Shown here: positions 12,896 to 25,400 of the stretch, one piece after another
Position numbering within the stretch: position 1 is the stretch's first letter
Layout of the letters: each line of letters opens with the position of its first letter
Program-made: the position numbers and the translations under genes
Notes under the pieces: model-generated
The model's database searches: none
What the model saw: the letters and a program-made list of their open reading frames with translations, nothing else
Told to the model about the DNA's origin: nothing
Assembly: GCA_019914945.1 (NCBI GenBank)
Contig: CM034113.1
Coordinates: 8,988,850-9,052,849 of the forward strand
DNA: 64,000 bases
Origin: Typha latifolia
Lineage: Eukaryota; Streptophyta; Magnoliopsida; Poales; Typhaceae
Direction of reading: 5' to 3'

Positions 12896-15040
12896 ATGCT
12901 CTTCTCAACCACGACATCCAAAACCCTAGTTTCTACCGCATTATCGAACTCCAATCTCCTTCGCCGCCTCCTCCCCTTCCTCTCTTTCAAAACCTTCTCG
13001 TCTACGAATCCTAATCTCCCCCATTTCGATTCCCTTGTCTCTTCTATCATCGCTTCAGACCCTAACGCGTTCACCCGCGGATTCCTCGCTCCTGACGACC
13101 TCAAGCCCTTCATCTCCGATCGGGAACTCTTCCTCTCCGCGCTCGATTCAATCCGTGGTCATCCGCGCATCGTTCTCAGATTCTTTCGCTGGGCCGAGAG
13201 GCAACCGGGATTCCATCGGTCGGAGATGGCGTTTTGTGCTGTTCTGGAGATTCTCGCCGAGGCCGACCTCATGCGTGCCACCTATTCAATCGCGGAACGG
13301 GTCTTCCGATTGGGTCTTCATGGGATCGTAGACCTCTTAATCGATGGGTCCGCTAATTCCGAGGCAACTGGGAAGCTTCTTGACCTCCTCCTGTGGATGT
13401 ACACCAAGTGCTCGATGGTGGAGCGCGCCGTATCAACCTTCTACAAGATGGCGGCAAATGGGTTCTCACCTGACATCAAGAATTGTAATAGGATTCTTAG
13501 GGTTTTGCGCGACACGGATAGGTGGGTTGAGGTGCGAGGAATCTATAAAGAGATGGTGAAGCTTGGAATACAGCCCACTATAGTCACTTATAACACCATG
13601 CTGGATTCATTTTGTAAGGAAGGGAAGGCAGAGGAGGCACTTAAGCTTCTCGGAGAAATGGAGTTGAAGGATGCTGGGTGCTTGCCAAATGATATCACTT
13701 ACAATGTGGTCATCAATGGGTTGTCGAAGAAAGGGGAGCTGGACAAGGCGGAGAGGTTGCTTGAAAAGATGCAGAGGTCAGGGAAAGCATCAGTTTATAC
13801 GTATAACCCTCTCATTAGCGGGTTATTTACGAGAGGCTATGTTGAGGAGGCATTGGGTCTTAAGGATGAGATGGAGGGCAGGGGTGTGACGCCAAGTGTT
13901 GCAACGTATAATGCTTTGATTTATGGGTTGTGTAGATGTGGACGAATGGATGAGGCTAGAGAGAAGTTCTTCGAGATAGGGAAGATGGATTTGGTGCAGG
14001 ATGTAGTTTCTTACAACTGTTTGATGTATGGATATTGTCGAATGGGAAATTTAAAGGAGGCTCTTTGTCTTTTTGATCATTTGAGACATGCGCATATTGT
14101 GCCTACCTTACGAACATACAACATTCTTATAGATGGTCATTGTAGGTCAGGTTCATTGGAGGAAGCTCAGAAATTTAAGAAGGAGATGATTGAGTCTGGG
14201 TTTCTGCCTGATGTGTATACATATACTATTCTTGTAAACGGCTCATGCAAGATGGGAAATCTTGCAATGGCGAAGGAGTTTTTTGATGAGATGTTGCGCA
14301 AAGGTTTGCAGCCAGATTGCTTTGCCTACACTGCAAGGATAGCTGGAGAGCTGATGCTTGGTGTCACTTCTCAAGCTTTCCAGTTGCGGGAGGAGATGAT
14401 AGCAAGGGGCATCTCATCTAATACGGTCACCTACAATGTTCTAATTGATGGATTGTGCAAGACGGGAAATCTGAAAGAAGCATATGGATTGTGGCAGAAG
14501 ATGATTAGTGATGGTTTTCAGCCAAATTGTGTGACCTACACTTGCCTAATTCACGCCCATTGTGAGAGGGGCCGCCTCAGAGAAGCAAAGGGCATATTTG
14601 ATAGCATGATTCGGAATAACTTATCTCCGTCTGTTGTGACCTACACTGTTTTGATTCATGCCCAAGCCAGGCGAGGTAACCTTGAAGCTGCATATAACTT
14701 ATTACAGACAATGGTGGAGGATGACGTGCAACCCAATGAGATAACATACAATGCCCTTATAAATGGTCTATGCAGAAAACAGAGAACTGAATTGGCTTAT
14801 CAGCATTTTCTTGAGATGCAGGACAAGGGATTGACTCCAAATAAGTATACATACACTTTACTGATAGATGGGCACTGCAATGAAGGTAACTGGAGTGAAG
14901 CAATGAGGCTATATGGTGAGATGCATGAGAAAGATATTCATCCAGATTCTTGTACACACAGTGTTTTATTTAAGGGATTTAGTGAAGACCAGAAGCATCG
15001 TGCAGTTCAATATTTGGAGAATGATGTTTTTGGCAGTTGA
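12896..15040 (+). CDS. P-class pentatricopeptide repeat protein, mitochondrial type
   Basis: Single exon, 714 residues. The first 35 residues are rich in Ser, Thr, Leu and Arg with almost no acidic residues, typical of a mitochondrial presequence. From about residue 190 to the end there is an almost unbroken run of roughly 35-residue repeats, each with the pattern VTYN..I.G.C..G...EA..L...M...G..P. No E, E+ or DYW extension follows, so this is a P-class protein. Such proteins bind organellar RNA one base per repeat and act in processing, stability or translation. The arrangement and length look closest to Arabidopsis At1g22960, by recollection only. The ATG at 12896 is the first in frame and gives the presequence. 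A telomere-like tract and a short uORF lie just upstream. Confidence 0.93.
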   Translation: MLFSTTTSKTLVSTALSNSNLLRRLLPFLSFKTFSSTNPNLPHFDSLVSSIIASDPNAFTRGFLAPDDLKPFISDRELFLSALDSIRGHPRIVLRFFRWAERQPGFHRSEMAFCAVLEILAEADLMRATYSIAERVFRLGLHGIVDLLIDGSANSEATGKLLDLLLWMYTKCSMVERAVSTFYKMAANGFSPDIKNCNRILRVLRDTDRWVEVRGIYKEMVKLGIQPTIVTYNTMLDSFCKEGKAEEALKLLGEMELKDAGCLPNDITYNVVINGLSKKGELDKAERLLEKMQRSGKASVYTYNPLISGLFTRGYVEEALGLKDEMEGRGVTPSVATYNALIYGLCRCGRMDEAREKFFEIGKMDLVQDVVSYNCLMYGYCRMGNLKEALCLFDHLRHAHIVPTLRTYNILIDGHCRSGSLEEAQKFKKEMIESGFLPDVYTYTILVNGSCKMGNLAMAKEFFDEMLRKGLQPDCFAYTARIAGELMLGVTSQAFQLREEMIARGISSNTVTYNVLIDGLCKTGNLKEAYGLWQKMISDGFQPNCVTYTCLIHAHCERGRLREAKGIFDSMIRNNLSPSVVTYTVLIHAQARRGNLEAAYNLLQTMVEDDVQPNEITYNALINGLCRKQRTELAYQHFLEMQDKGLTPNKYTYTLLIDGHCNEGNWSEAMRLYGEMHEKDIHPDSCTHSVLFKGFSEDQKHRAVQYLENDVFGS

Positions 15041-15626
15041 TAGGTTAACCCAACAATTATGCAATTTCATCTGGTTGGCGACAAATCTGTAAGCTTTTTA
15101 CTTTCATCTCTCTTGTTCAGTCCCTTTTCAACTCCCTCTTTCTGATTTTGATCATCCTTCTGATTTGTGCGCATTTACGCTTCTCAAGTTCAGCTGAGAT
15201 AACTTCTCAATGATAGCTCATGACAAGGGTCTATAGGCAAGTAGCAGCTGCACGCCATGAAAACTCAGTCAAAGACTACAGGTGCCCCTTCTAGCAGTTT
15301 CCTTTTCTTTGCTACAGAATGAAGTAGCATTTATAGTTGTTTCTTGTGATGCTATCTTACTGCACTGGAGCAGCACTTTTAATAAGGGGGGCAACAGAGG
15401 AACTAGAAAAGCCCAACTGTGTGTCATCTATTAATCAACTGCAAAAATCAAATGGCATATTGCTGTGTAATGTATTAATTGGCTTTTGGTAAAAACCTAC
15501 CAAAAATTTTGTATACAATGAATAATTTTTATTGTATCACAATCAGTTATATGACAAAGATGCAATGAGTATGGTGATCTGTCGAATATGCTACTGTTTT
15601 CCTAAAATTTTTTTAATTGTTGACTC

Positions 15627-15630
<4 letters not shown>

Positions 15631-15687
<57 letters not shown>
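15631..15687. repeat. (AT)n microsatellite
   Basis: Uninterrupted AT dinucleotide run of about 57 bases in the PPR to CAAX-protease spacer. Confidence 0.95.
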
Positions 15688-15690
<3 letters not shown>

Positions 15691-18013
15691 GTTTTGAAAA
15701 ACACATCATAATTGTGCGCATAACTTTCTGTAATTGAGTTCACTGCTTAAAAGATATTCTAGTTTCCACTAGCATCTCATTATCCTCATTTGATTAAGAA
15801 GTCCAATTTACCCTATGAGCTATTGTTGCTAATATATGGTATTAGTCATTTAAACTGAAACTGATGACTCAGCATCCAATTTGAGGAACCACGATGTCTG
15901 CAGTAATATAACATCTAGATATATGGAAATCAATCCTGCATTTTACCCTTCTGCATGTTGTAATGCAGCTATAAAGTAGGGACTGCTTAAAAAAGTGTGG
16001 ACTATGCTCCTTTTCGATGGTTCAATTCAAATAATTATATTTCTTTTTAATACAAAAGTTTAGTGAAGCATGGAGGATCGTACTCCTTGTGGCTAGGTGA
16101 AACTGATTACATCTTGTTCTCCGCAGAACCTGCATAGACTAGACCCTCTTGCATCAGGAAATTTTCATTTAATTCTTTCTCTAGTGGGCTATTTATTCTT
16201 TTGCTTAATTTGGTGAAATAAACATTTCTCTGACACTTTCGGTAACATTGTAAAATGAGGTGTCTTTATAATTTTTTATTAAGTAAGAAGATAAGTTACA
16301 CAGAGACATTTGACATTACTTTCTTTAGATCTTGAGAAGCAAAAAACCGATGGCTAGAAGGCTGAAATCAACTTTAAAGAGAGTTTTTGGTAGTGGCCCA
16401 ATTGAGTATTTTCAAATTTTGTATTCTTATCCTGAATAATAACATCCTCATGGTACAGAAAAAGGGTAAAAGAGGAAGCTAACTTTTGTTTTGCTCAATG
16501 TCAGTAATGATTTATATCTATTATTTTTAGTGTTATGTTTGCACATGGTGTAGGATGAGGGTGATGTTAACAAGTGATTAGAGGATGGCCGTAATTTGTG
16601 GCTACTGGCTACTAGTGCATCTTTTGTAGGACTCAGCAAAAGGGCTGCTCATCCAGAGCAAGATGATAAATATGCTGTTTATGGGGGCGAGACCCTTGTA
16701 TGTATCAGAGTGGTCTTGGCATTGCCATCATCTTCTGAAATATCTTGTTTGTTTGTTGAATGTATCTGAGTGCTTCTTTTCGGAAGCTGAAGAAGAGAGA
16801 AGGTCACTTCTGGTTTGATGACAGGTATCGCAAGTGCACCACCTGCAAGTTTATTTTCAGTATCTTTGTGAGTTTGCAACTGGTTTAAAGTCAGCCGTCA
16901 TATTTTGATATTTGTGACAATTTTTTTTTCTTTTTCCATTTCCTTTTTGGCAGTAATTGTACAGCTGAAACAAGACAGATATGTTATGGACTTCCTCATA
17001 TCTGTCAGCGGATACTTGCCTCAACTAAATAATGAGAATAGAGGATATCTTCTTGTCATCTTGCCTGTTTGTTATGTATATCACACACCATCAGACTGAG
17101 TAACCTTCCATCAGAATTCTGATCACAGGGAGCCTTGGTCCAATCTTTAATTTGGCCAGTAAGTTCTTCAATATTCTTAGATTTGCTCTTCATCAGTTGA
17201 CATTACAAGCAACAATGTGATATTGTGGAGTAGTTACACTTTTGTAACTCTGGCTAAGTAAATGGTCAATCAGATACACTTTATTTGCTTTGCCATTGCT
17301 TAAAAATATCTTATTTTTCATTAGTATATATGTCTTAACTCTCTACTTGTTACAAACTTTTATCCGCTGCATGCTGCCATCACATAGGACAGACAAAAAT
17401 TGAAGCATAAGTCCTTCACAATATGCAGCTTATCATTGCTAAGATTTTAGAAAATATTTTAATGCCATGCAACAATTTGCAAAAGTTAGCTGATAAAAGA
17501 ATCTGGAGATATTGTCATGCCTATGTCAGGTGGCACAGACGTTTGATGCAGAACCAGATGTGTGAAGAAAATCATAAGGCTGCGACACTTCTGCTTCAAA
17601 GGCTATTATTTTATTTTTCTCCACACTATAGCGATTTGGCTAGGCATGCTTTGGCTTCATTTGTTAGTTTTTTGTTACAATGAAAAAAATTAATGTGGTA
17701 TATTTTTCTTTTCAGCTATGTGCCTGGAGACAAATCAGTACTAAATGAAGCCGATATGCAATCTCTAAAAGAGATGTTGAAACCCTGCCACCACCACCAC
17801 CTGAAAGTAAGGATAGGGTTTTACTTCAAAATTCAGTGGTGATGTTAGTTACTGCATTTGCACTAGAATTGGAAATGACCCAAAGCTGCTCACTGATGAA
17901 AATCATAGCATTGACCAGTTCTGTAAATGATCTTCCCAAGTGAACTAAGAAGATTAGCATTGGTTGGTTGCTTAATTCACGTGCAACTTTGTTTTTGCAA
18001 CAAGAGTGAAGTA

Positions 18014-18134
18014 AAATTTATCAGTAGGAAATAGTCCTCTGATATTCTAAATTTATCAGTAGGAAATAGTCCTCTGATATTCTAAATTTACCAGTAAGAA
18101 ATAGTCCCCCTGATATTCTAAACTTATCAGTAGA
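18014..18134. repeat. 35-base tandem repeat, three and a half copies
   Basis: Units start at about 18014, 18049, 18084 and 18120 and contain AAATTTATCAGTAGGAAATA followed by GTCCTCTGATATTCT. The first two are nearly identical; the third has a few changes and one extra C, and the fourth is partial. Confidence 0.9.
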
Positions 18135-18927
18135 CGATCCGGAGGTCCACTCTTTTGGATGCTTTACTCTTGATGTATTACTCTTTTAACTGTTGAATAT
18201 CTTCATTTATGACTTGACGATTTCTTAGTTCATTTATAATAGTCATATTTCCATCTTGAGTGATCTGCATCCTCTAAGTTCAGTTTGCTGTAGAATATAG
18301 TTTGTTATTCTTCATATGGACAAAGTAGCATTGTTTCTAATCTGCTGTGAATGTAAGGCTGTATACAGAAGGATTTGTTAGATGCAGGTAGGTATAAGCA
18401 GGATCGTGAAAGTGACATACGAGTTGTAACCTCTTACAACCACTTCAGTCGCCTGTCAAATTGCAAGTGGGTTGAAATTTATGTTCTACTTTTATGCAAG
18501 TCTTATCTTCCTTCGCAGTCCATTCTCCCTTTGGAATTAATCATAATTCTCGAAGTTTTTATTTCGTTTACCAGATTGATGGATAATGGATTGAGTTGAG
18601 ACTTTTGAGTCCATAAATTCGCATCGGATTAAATTTGGTCTCCTAATTTATACTAAAATTTTAAAAAAAAATTATTTAATTTAAGAAGAGTTATCAAAGA
18701 AGTGAAAAATAAGGTGGTCAAGTTTTTGTCAAGCGACTCGAACAAATGATCATTTGTAACAAGAACGAGAAAACAAAAATAAAAAGGCAATTTATAGTGG
18801 AAAACTACAAGGAGACGAAAAGAATAGGACAGGAAAAGGGGAAGAGTTAGCGAGGCCGAGATCTTTGGTGCGGATCTATGTCTCCTCGATCCCTTCTCTA
18901 CATTGACTCGTCTCCTAGTTGATACTA

Positions 18928-21676
18928 ATGGCGTTATTGAGCCCTAGTATCGGAGAAGCAACCACCGGCATGGCGGCATCGAGCTCCATATCGGGATCGT
19001 CGGCTATATCGGCTTGCGCCGCCATGGCTTTCTTCTACGTCGCCATCCTATACTCCCCAACCCTAATCTTTCGCCTCCCGCCTCCGACCTCCCTCGAAAG
19101 TTTCTTGATCCGAAGGTTCGTTTGCGCTATCGTCTCCTCCATCGTTTCCGTCATCGCGACCTCCATTCTCCTCGGAGTAAGGTTCTCCTTCCTCTCCTCC
19201 TCTATACCATCTCTCGCACACTTCTTCTTAAGTTAGACTTCATTCACTAGTTAGGGAGATTGGAGGAGGTTTCTCAAATATTGGGCGTCTTTGGGGTCAG
19301 AGGAGACCACTTGGTAAGCTGTTGGTTTCTTGATCTCTTTGACTCCAAAAGTTTTAGGAAATATTTTGACATTGTGAGTGAGATGTGGTACGATGATGCG
19401 TGCAGTTGAAAGCTGTGGTGATTCCTCTGCTTTTGACGTCTCTTCTCTATGCTGGATCGCTGGTGTTCAAGTTGTGGTTGCTGATTGATTCATGGAGAGG
19501 GGATTGTCGAGTGAGCTCTTGCCGTAGAGTTGGTTCGTACGAGCGAGTTGGGATCTATGCACAGAAGTGTATTGCTTGGATTTCATCGCGTGCTTGTGAT
19601 GTTATGGCTTGGAGGAACTATGTAGTGGTTAGGACCGTTCCCTTGTTGATGTTGGTTTCTACTTTGCCTTGATTTGTTGTGGTTTTTTTTATGAATTTTG
19701 TTTTCACTGTTGGGACATTTGTTGAACAGGCACCTTTTACGGAGGAGTTGGTTTTTAGAGCATGTATGATTCCTCTACTTCTTTGTGGAGGATTTAAAAC
19801 TTACAATATCATATTTTTTAGCCCAGTTTTCTTCAGCTTAGGTAATTATGTATCTTTATTCCAAATGGAGTATCTCTAAACTTCTAAATTTCTTTCATTG
19901 CTTGTAATTGTAATTTCCACTCTCTATGCAGTAAGATGTTCCTACTGTGGAAGTTGTGGGGCACTCACGCTGTAAATTTTATCTTTTGGGCAGCACACTT
20001 AAATCATTTTCTGGAGCTTCGTTATTGGCAAGGATATGACCTTTGGAAAGCTTTCCTGATTGTAGGTACCCTCTTTTCTTTGCTCGATGGCCTTTTTCCA
20101 AGTTCAATTAATCATAATTGGCAATATACACCGTATTTTGTGTTGTGTGTTGCCATAAGGGGCCTTGTTATCTAGTTTTCTTAAATTATGTGGTAACGAG
20201 GTCTACTTTATTCTGTTAGCATCCAGATCACTAAGGAGTTTCTCATTTACAAAATTGATTTTAGCTTTTGCTTGGTTTGAACTTCAGACATGCAATGCAA
20301 AGATATTCTACTTGTGAGAAACATTTCTCTGACCGCTATTCCTCTAATTTTACATTATGTAGAATATTTGAAACTATTTGTGCCTATCTACAAGCTTATG
20401 CAGCTTTAAGAAATTCAAGAGGTAAACTATCTAGAACATAATAGAATGTGTGGATCATTTAAATATCTTGGAATATTTTTCTTGAAAAAAAATCTTCCAC
20501 TATCTCTTTTACTCGTTTTCCAATGGAATGCAAGTACACTTGGTTCACTGTTGTAAAACATTGTAAGTTAATATTTGGATGCTTTATTCTTTCTTAGTTA
20601 TATATCCTGAGTAGCAATTGTTTTCGCCAGGTCTCCAACTAGGTTATACGGTGGCTTTTGGGTGGTATGCATCTTTTCTCTTCACTCGAACAGGTTTGGT
20701 TGCCCATACTTTTCATTCAACGTGGATATATGTATTGTGATTTATGAATCAGTTCCTCTCTAGTTTAGTTGCTCTAAACCAGGTCTCCTTGATGTTTTCC
20801 ATGGGCTTTCTTTAAAAGTCTATGGAATTGGTTAGGTATGCTGACATGAGGATTATTTGTTTATCATGGATAGGCAATGTGATGTCTCCAATTGTGGCTC
20901 ATGTATTCTGTAATGTGATGGGATTACCTGTTTTATCTGCTTCGCGGACAAGAGGTTTGTCAACTATTTCTCATGATACTCGGTATTTTGGGGGAATCTA
21001 TTGCTTATAATTTGGTGGAAATTAGCTTTCTAATTAGTATCTTGGGTGATGTGTCTGCAAATATGCTTTTTAAACACAGTTATCATGAGAACTATTGAAG
21101 CTCATCTATTCCCACATCAAATGCATGTTTGATACACCTAGTTATCTCTTGTTCATGATGAACTTCATCTTGATTCCTTTCCAATATTTTGGATCAGCCT
21201 GAACATGACCTGAAATTGCTCCTCAAGCTACCCCATTTACTTTTAGTCGGTTGCTGTCGTTAGTTGTAATGGTTGCCATGTAAGCCATCACATTTATTCA
21301 TGAACTCTATGATGCTCTATAAGGCTATAACCACAGGGGCTCTACTAAAATTGATTGCAATAATAATTATTGAATGAAATGAGAGACATCTCAGAGTGAT
21401 TCTATAAATTTCACCCTTTCCCTTCAAGTGCTTTTCAAGATGTCACTTTCAAAGCATGTGTTTATATCTCTTCCACAGCTGAGAATATTTCTTCAGAACT
21501 CTGTCAACATTGGTTGAGTTTGTTTTTGTTTCTACCTTGCAGGACTGGCGACTATAGCATTTGCTGCCGGTTTTGTGGGTTTCTTTTGGCTTCTTTTTCC
21601 AGCCACTACTCCGGATATTTACAACTACAGAAAAGATGGCTGTAGCTGTTGGCATGGCTATTGCTATTGGGAGTAA
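18928..21676 (+). CDS. FACE2: CAAX prenyl protease 2 (RCE1/FACE2)
   Basis: Seven exons: 18928-19176, 19406-19627, 19730-19841, 19994-20065, 20631-20693, 20874-20954, 21543-21676, joining in one frame to 310 residues. This is the endoplasmic reticulum membrane protease that removes the last three residues of prenylated CaaX proteins such as small GTPases. Evidence: several hydrophobic membrane segments, the EExxxR motif TEELVFR (E162, E163, R167), the second motif AHLNHF (H196, H199) and the third motif HVFCN (H249, N253), in the order expected for the CPBP/Abi intramembrane protease family. The start ATG at 18928 precedes a short Ser/Ala-rich tail and the first membrane helix. All introns are GT-AG. 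The last exon ends in an unusual CSCWHGYCYWE tail. It is followed 771 bases downstream by the aminopeptidase gene on the same strand. Confidence 0.93.
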
Positions 21677-22447
21677 TACTGCCACTGCATGGTAGAGAGC
21701 AGCAATTCCCACGACAATCGATATGACCAAAACTGAATTAATTAGAAGATTTTACCTTGTTTTGTAATCTTTGTTGATTGAGATGCTTATTCTGGTTGAT
21801 ATGGTATACGATGAGACAAGAGGGAAGAGCTCTGGTGCAGGTTAAGTTGTTAGCATACTAATTGACTCACTTATTGTTGATTGTCTCGAGCAATTCTTAC
21901 TTGTTCACAGAAAGAATTTAACCTGAAATTATTGTAATTGATGCCTGATGGTTTCCCAGACTTGTTTCTACTTCAGTTTTATGGTGAGTTTGCATGAGTT
22001 ATCAACTAAACCCATTTTTTATAATCAAAATAGATTGTCCCTCAAACTTATTACCAAATAGGGTATAATTTACTGTAGTCTTAATAAAAATGCTGATAAT
22101 AGTTTTTTTCTCTTAACTACTGAATGATTAAATTAAAAAAAATTATATACATAAAATGCAGTTCAGCGTTTTTATAATTATTATAATGAATTAGATTTTA
22201 TTTGATAAATAAGTTTGAGGTAGTTTATTTCGGTAAAGAAAAAAAAAACAAGGCTAATACGGTCAAAAACTCGAGTTTATACTACTCAACAAGTAGTTTG
22301 GGTGTAGTTCCGTACGCAAATGCCTTGAGATCTGCGATTTCAGATCCGACGTACAGGTATAAAGGGAAAAAAAAAATCCTCTTCCTCCGCGAAATCTATC
22401 TAATATTAGAAACGCGCCCCTCTCATCTTGAGCAAAGTTATTAGGCG

Positions 22448-25400
22448 ATGGCTCTGAGTCGTTTCCAACTACTAAGACCTCCGCATCCTTCGCTTCCTCT
22501 CTCTTCTTCCCCGCCAAGAACTTATCTTTCACCGCTCTCCTCCATCTCTCACCCGTCATGGCGGCGAGGTCTTAGGAGGTTCTCCGCCTCTCGTCTCCTC
22601 TGCTCTAGCTCAGATCGCCCAACCCAAGTTAGTGTCCCCCGGATCCTTCACCATCTATTTCTCGTTTCTTCTTACTTCTTGCTTAGGGTTCTAATTTCGA
22701 TTTCGATTTCAATGCTCGCTTGTCCTGCAGCAAGATTCCAACACGGGGGAAAGCCTTCCGTCTTCTATCGTGGGGGATCTTTTGGATTACCTGAACGAGT
22801 CTTGGACTCAGTTCCACGCCACTGGTTTGCATGCAAATTGTTTGATCAATTTACTTGTATGATGGACTCAGTTAAATCTTGTGTCGTGTTTTTCTTCTAA
22901 TGCCAGCTGAAGCGAAAAGGCAATTGCTTGCCGCTGGATTCCATTTGCTGAATGAGAATGATGATTGGGATCTGCAGCCTGGTGGGCGATACTTCTTCAC
23001 GCGTAACATGTCTTGTTTGGTCGCGTTTGCGATCGGAGAAAAGTGAGTCCTTATTCCTCTCCTCTTCAAGTTTGTAAATATGTCAGCTGGGCGATGAAGT
23101 TATTGAACAAGTTAAGGTTATGCAGTTAGAGTTTAATCAGGAAGTGTAGAAAGTTAATGTTGTTAGCATCTAATTTCCAGAGTGACTTGCAGACCCACTT
23201 GTTGTACAGCAATAACCCTTGAGTAGGATTTTGGATTATGTGATACTCTTGGTAGCTTCTTAAACATTTGTGAATTAGCTGCACTGCTCAGTTTGTTTTG
23301 ATTAACATAATTAATCACAGAAGAGCTTACTAAAAGTAGATGGAGTGGTTGGTATTTTTTGGTAGTGCCTGCCGTTCGTACAGTGGTGTTACTTTCTAGG
23401 AATAAATTAAGAACTGAGAACATTAAGAGTTGGTCTGAAGATAGAAGGGAACAAACAAACTCGGTGTACATTAATGTCAGATCTCGTGTATTATGGTTTC
23501 CCTGTGTTGGCCCGCTATTAGCAGATTTACTCTGCAATTTTAGTCCACAATGCACGTAATAGTAGTGCTTGAATGCATGTCAAGCAAGTAGGTTGTGGCA
23601 GGCTATGGCATCTTAGTTTCGAAAATATCAAGCCTGGTACAAAGTGTGATCTGAGTAGTAGGATGATGATTAGTCTGTCCTAAACCCTTTGCAGTAGGAA
23701 AACTGAAATTGGCATATAAGATAGTTGGTGCAGGTGCCTCAGACAATTTTGTTGTATGATCTTCCTTAGTTTGCTTCTTTATGTTTTTTTTCCCTCAGTT
23801 TGTTTCCTGGTTTAGCATCCGTTACAATAAATCCTTGTAACTAATAAAGTGCTGTTGCCTTTGTTCTGCAGATATAGAGCTGGCAACGGTTTTCACGTTA
23901 TTGCTGCTCATACAGATAGCCCATGCTTAAAATTGAAACCAAGGTCTGCATCCACAAAGTCTGGGTACCTGATGGTAAACGTACAGACATATGGAGGTGG
24001 CTTATGGCACACATGGTTTGATAGAGACCTAAGCTTAGCTGGAAGAGTCATCCTGAAAACTGGGGATGGTTCGTTTTTGCATAAGCTTGTTAAAGTGAAG
24101 AGGCCTTTGCTACGTGTACCGACACTAGCCATACATCTTGACCGGTTGCTGCTTATTTCCTCTTTAAGATATGAATTTGGAATTTTGCGTCGTTTTCTCT
24201 TGTTTCTCTGACTTATTCTTCCTCCTTTTAGCTCAGTTAACTCTGACGGATTTAAGCCAAACCTAGAGAATCACCTTTGTCCACTAATCGCAACAAAATT
24301 AGAAGAGACGCAAACAAAATCTGAAGAGAAAGCTACTTTATCAAGCTCTCCAAAAGTTCCCCATCACTCACTGCTTTTGCAGGTAATTTCCATTGTAATT
24401 ATTTGTTATGTTAACCAGAGTGAGATTTCTGTTATTGCCAGTATGGTGGATTTGGTAATGATGATATCATGATAGTCTGTCCTCGCTGTTGGAAGGTGAT
24501 ATTTGTGCTTAATAATATCTACCTACCTTTCAGGTGTTATCTGAGGAACTTGGCTGCAATGCTGATGAAATAATTGGTATGGAGTTGAATGTATGCGATA
24601 CTCAACCCAGCTGCCTCGGTGGTGCAAATAATGAATTCATCTTCTCTGGTAGGCTTGATAATCTTGCTTCTAGTTTTTGTGCACTCAGATCTCTCGTGGA
24701 CTCATGTAAGTTGCCTGGGGATTTGTCAAATGAGAAGGCTATCAGAATGATCGCCTTATTTGATAATGAAGAGGTATGTTCATCCTATCTGTTTTGTTTT
24801 CTTATGTTCTGTTTTTCTTGTACATAGGCAGTTTTTCCATCCTTCCTTTTTTTCCCGCATCGTTTCCTCTCTATTTTTCCTTTACTTTCTCTTTGGACTG
24901 TGTCAAAACATTATGCCATCGATTTCGCCGAACAAAGTTGTATGTGTTGTTCCTGTTGGGCAACAAGTACTATATTGAATTTGGTCATGTTGGTCTGTAA
25001 GTCTAATGTTTCATCCAAATTGTAGGTTCACGACCTTTATTTTTTTCGGATGTCACATGGTACTAAGTCTCAGTTTCTAGGTTGGGTCAAATTCAATTCA
25101 AGGCGCAGGAGCACCAACCATGTTCCAGGCTATGAGACGTATTGTTGACTCTTTGGTTCATCAGTCCATTGGGGAGACTGCTTTGGAGCGTGCAGTGCAC
25201 TCTTCTTTTCTTGGTATACTGATAACCTCTAATGTCTTGTAATTTTGTAAATAAGTTGTTGTATAGTATTATACTATAAAGCTCTTATAATAAAATCACA
25301 CTTAGTAATGATTTAGTGGCTGTGAACTCTCGGCTATTTTTTAGAGAATGTGACCTCTGCATTTTGCCTGGTCAGAACATGTAGATATCTTCTGCACCTC

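Larger units (their letters stand above)
15220..18480 (+). other. Unidentified coding-like exons downstream of the PPR gene (unannotated gene or gene relic)
   Basis: Several segments look like spliced coding exons but I cannot identify the protein. (1) 15220-15281, starting with ATG and reading MTRVYRQVAAARHENSVKDY, ends in AG before GTGCCC. (2) 16637-16697 follows CTCAG, reads KRAAHPEQDDKYAVYGGETL and ends before GTATGT. (3) 17716-17806 follows TTTTCAG, reads YVPGDKSVLNEADMQSLKEM and ends AAA before GTAAGG. (4) About 18389-18480 reads RYKQDRESDIRVVTSYNHFS onward. The phase of (1) and (2) is compatible (AG plus C gives Ser). I did not find a full set of linking exons, and other frames between them contain stops. 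It could be a real gene with exons I missed, alternative 3' exons of the PPR transcript, or a decayed gene. Confidence 0.35.
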
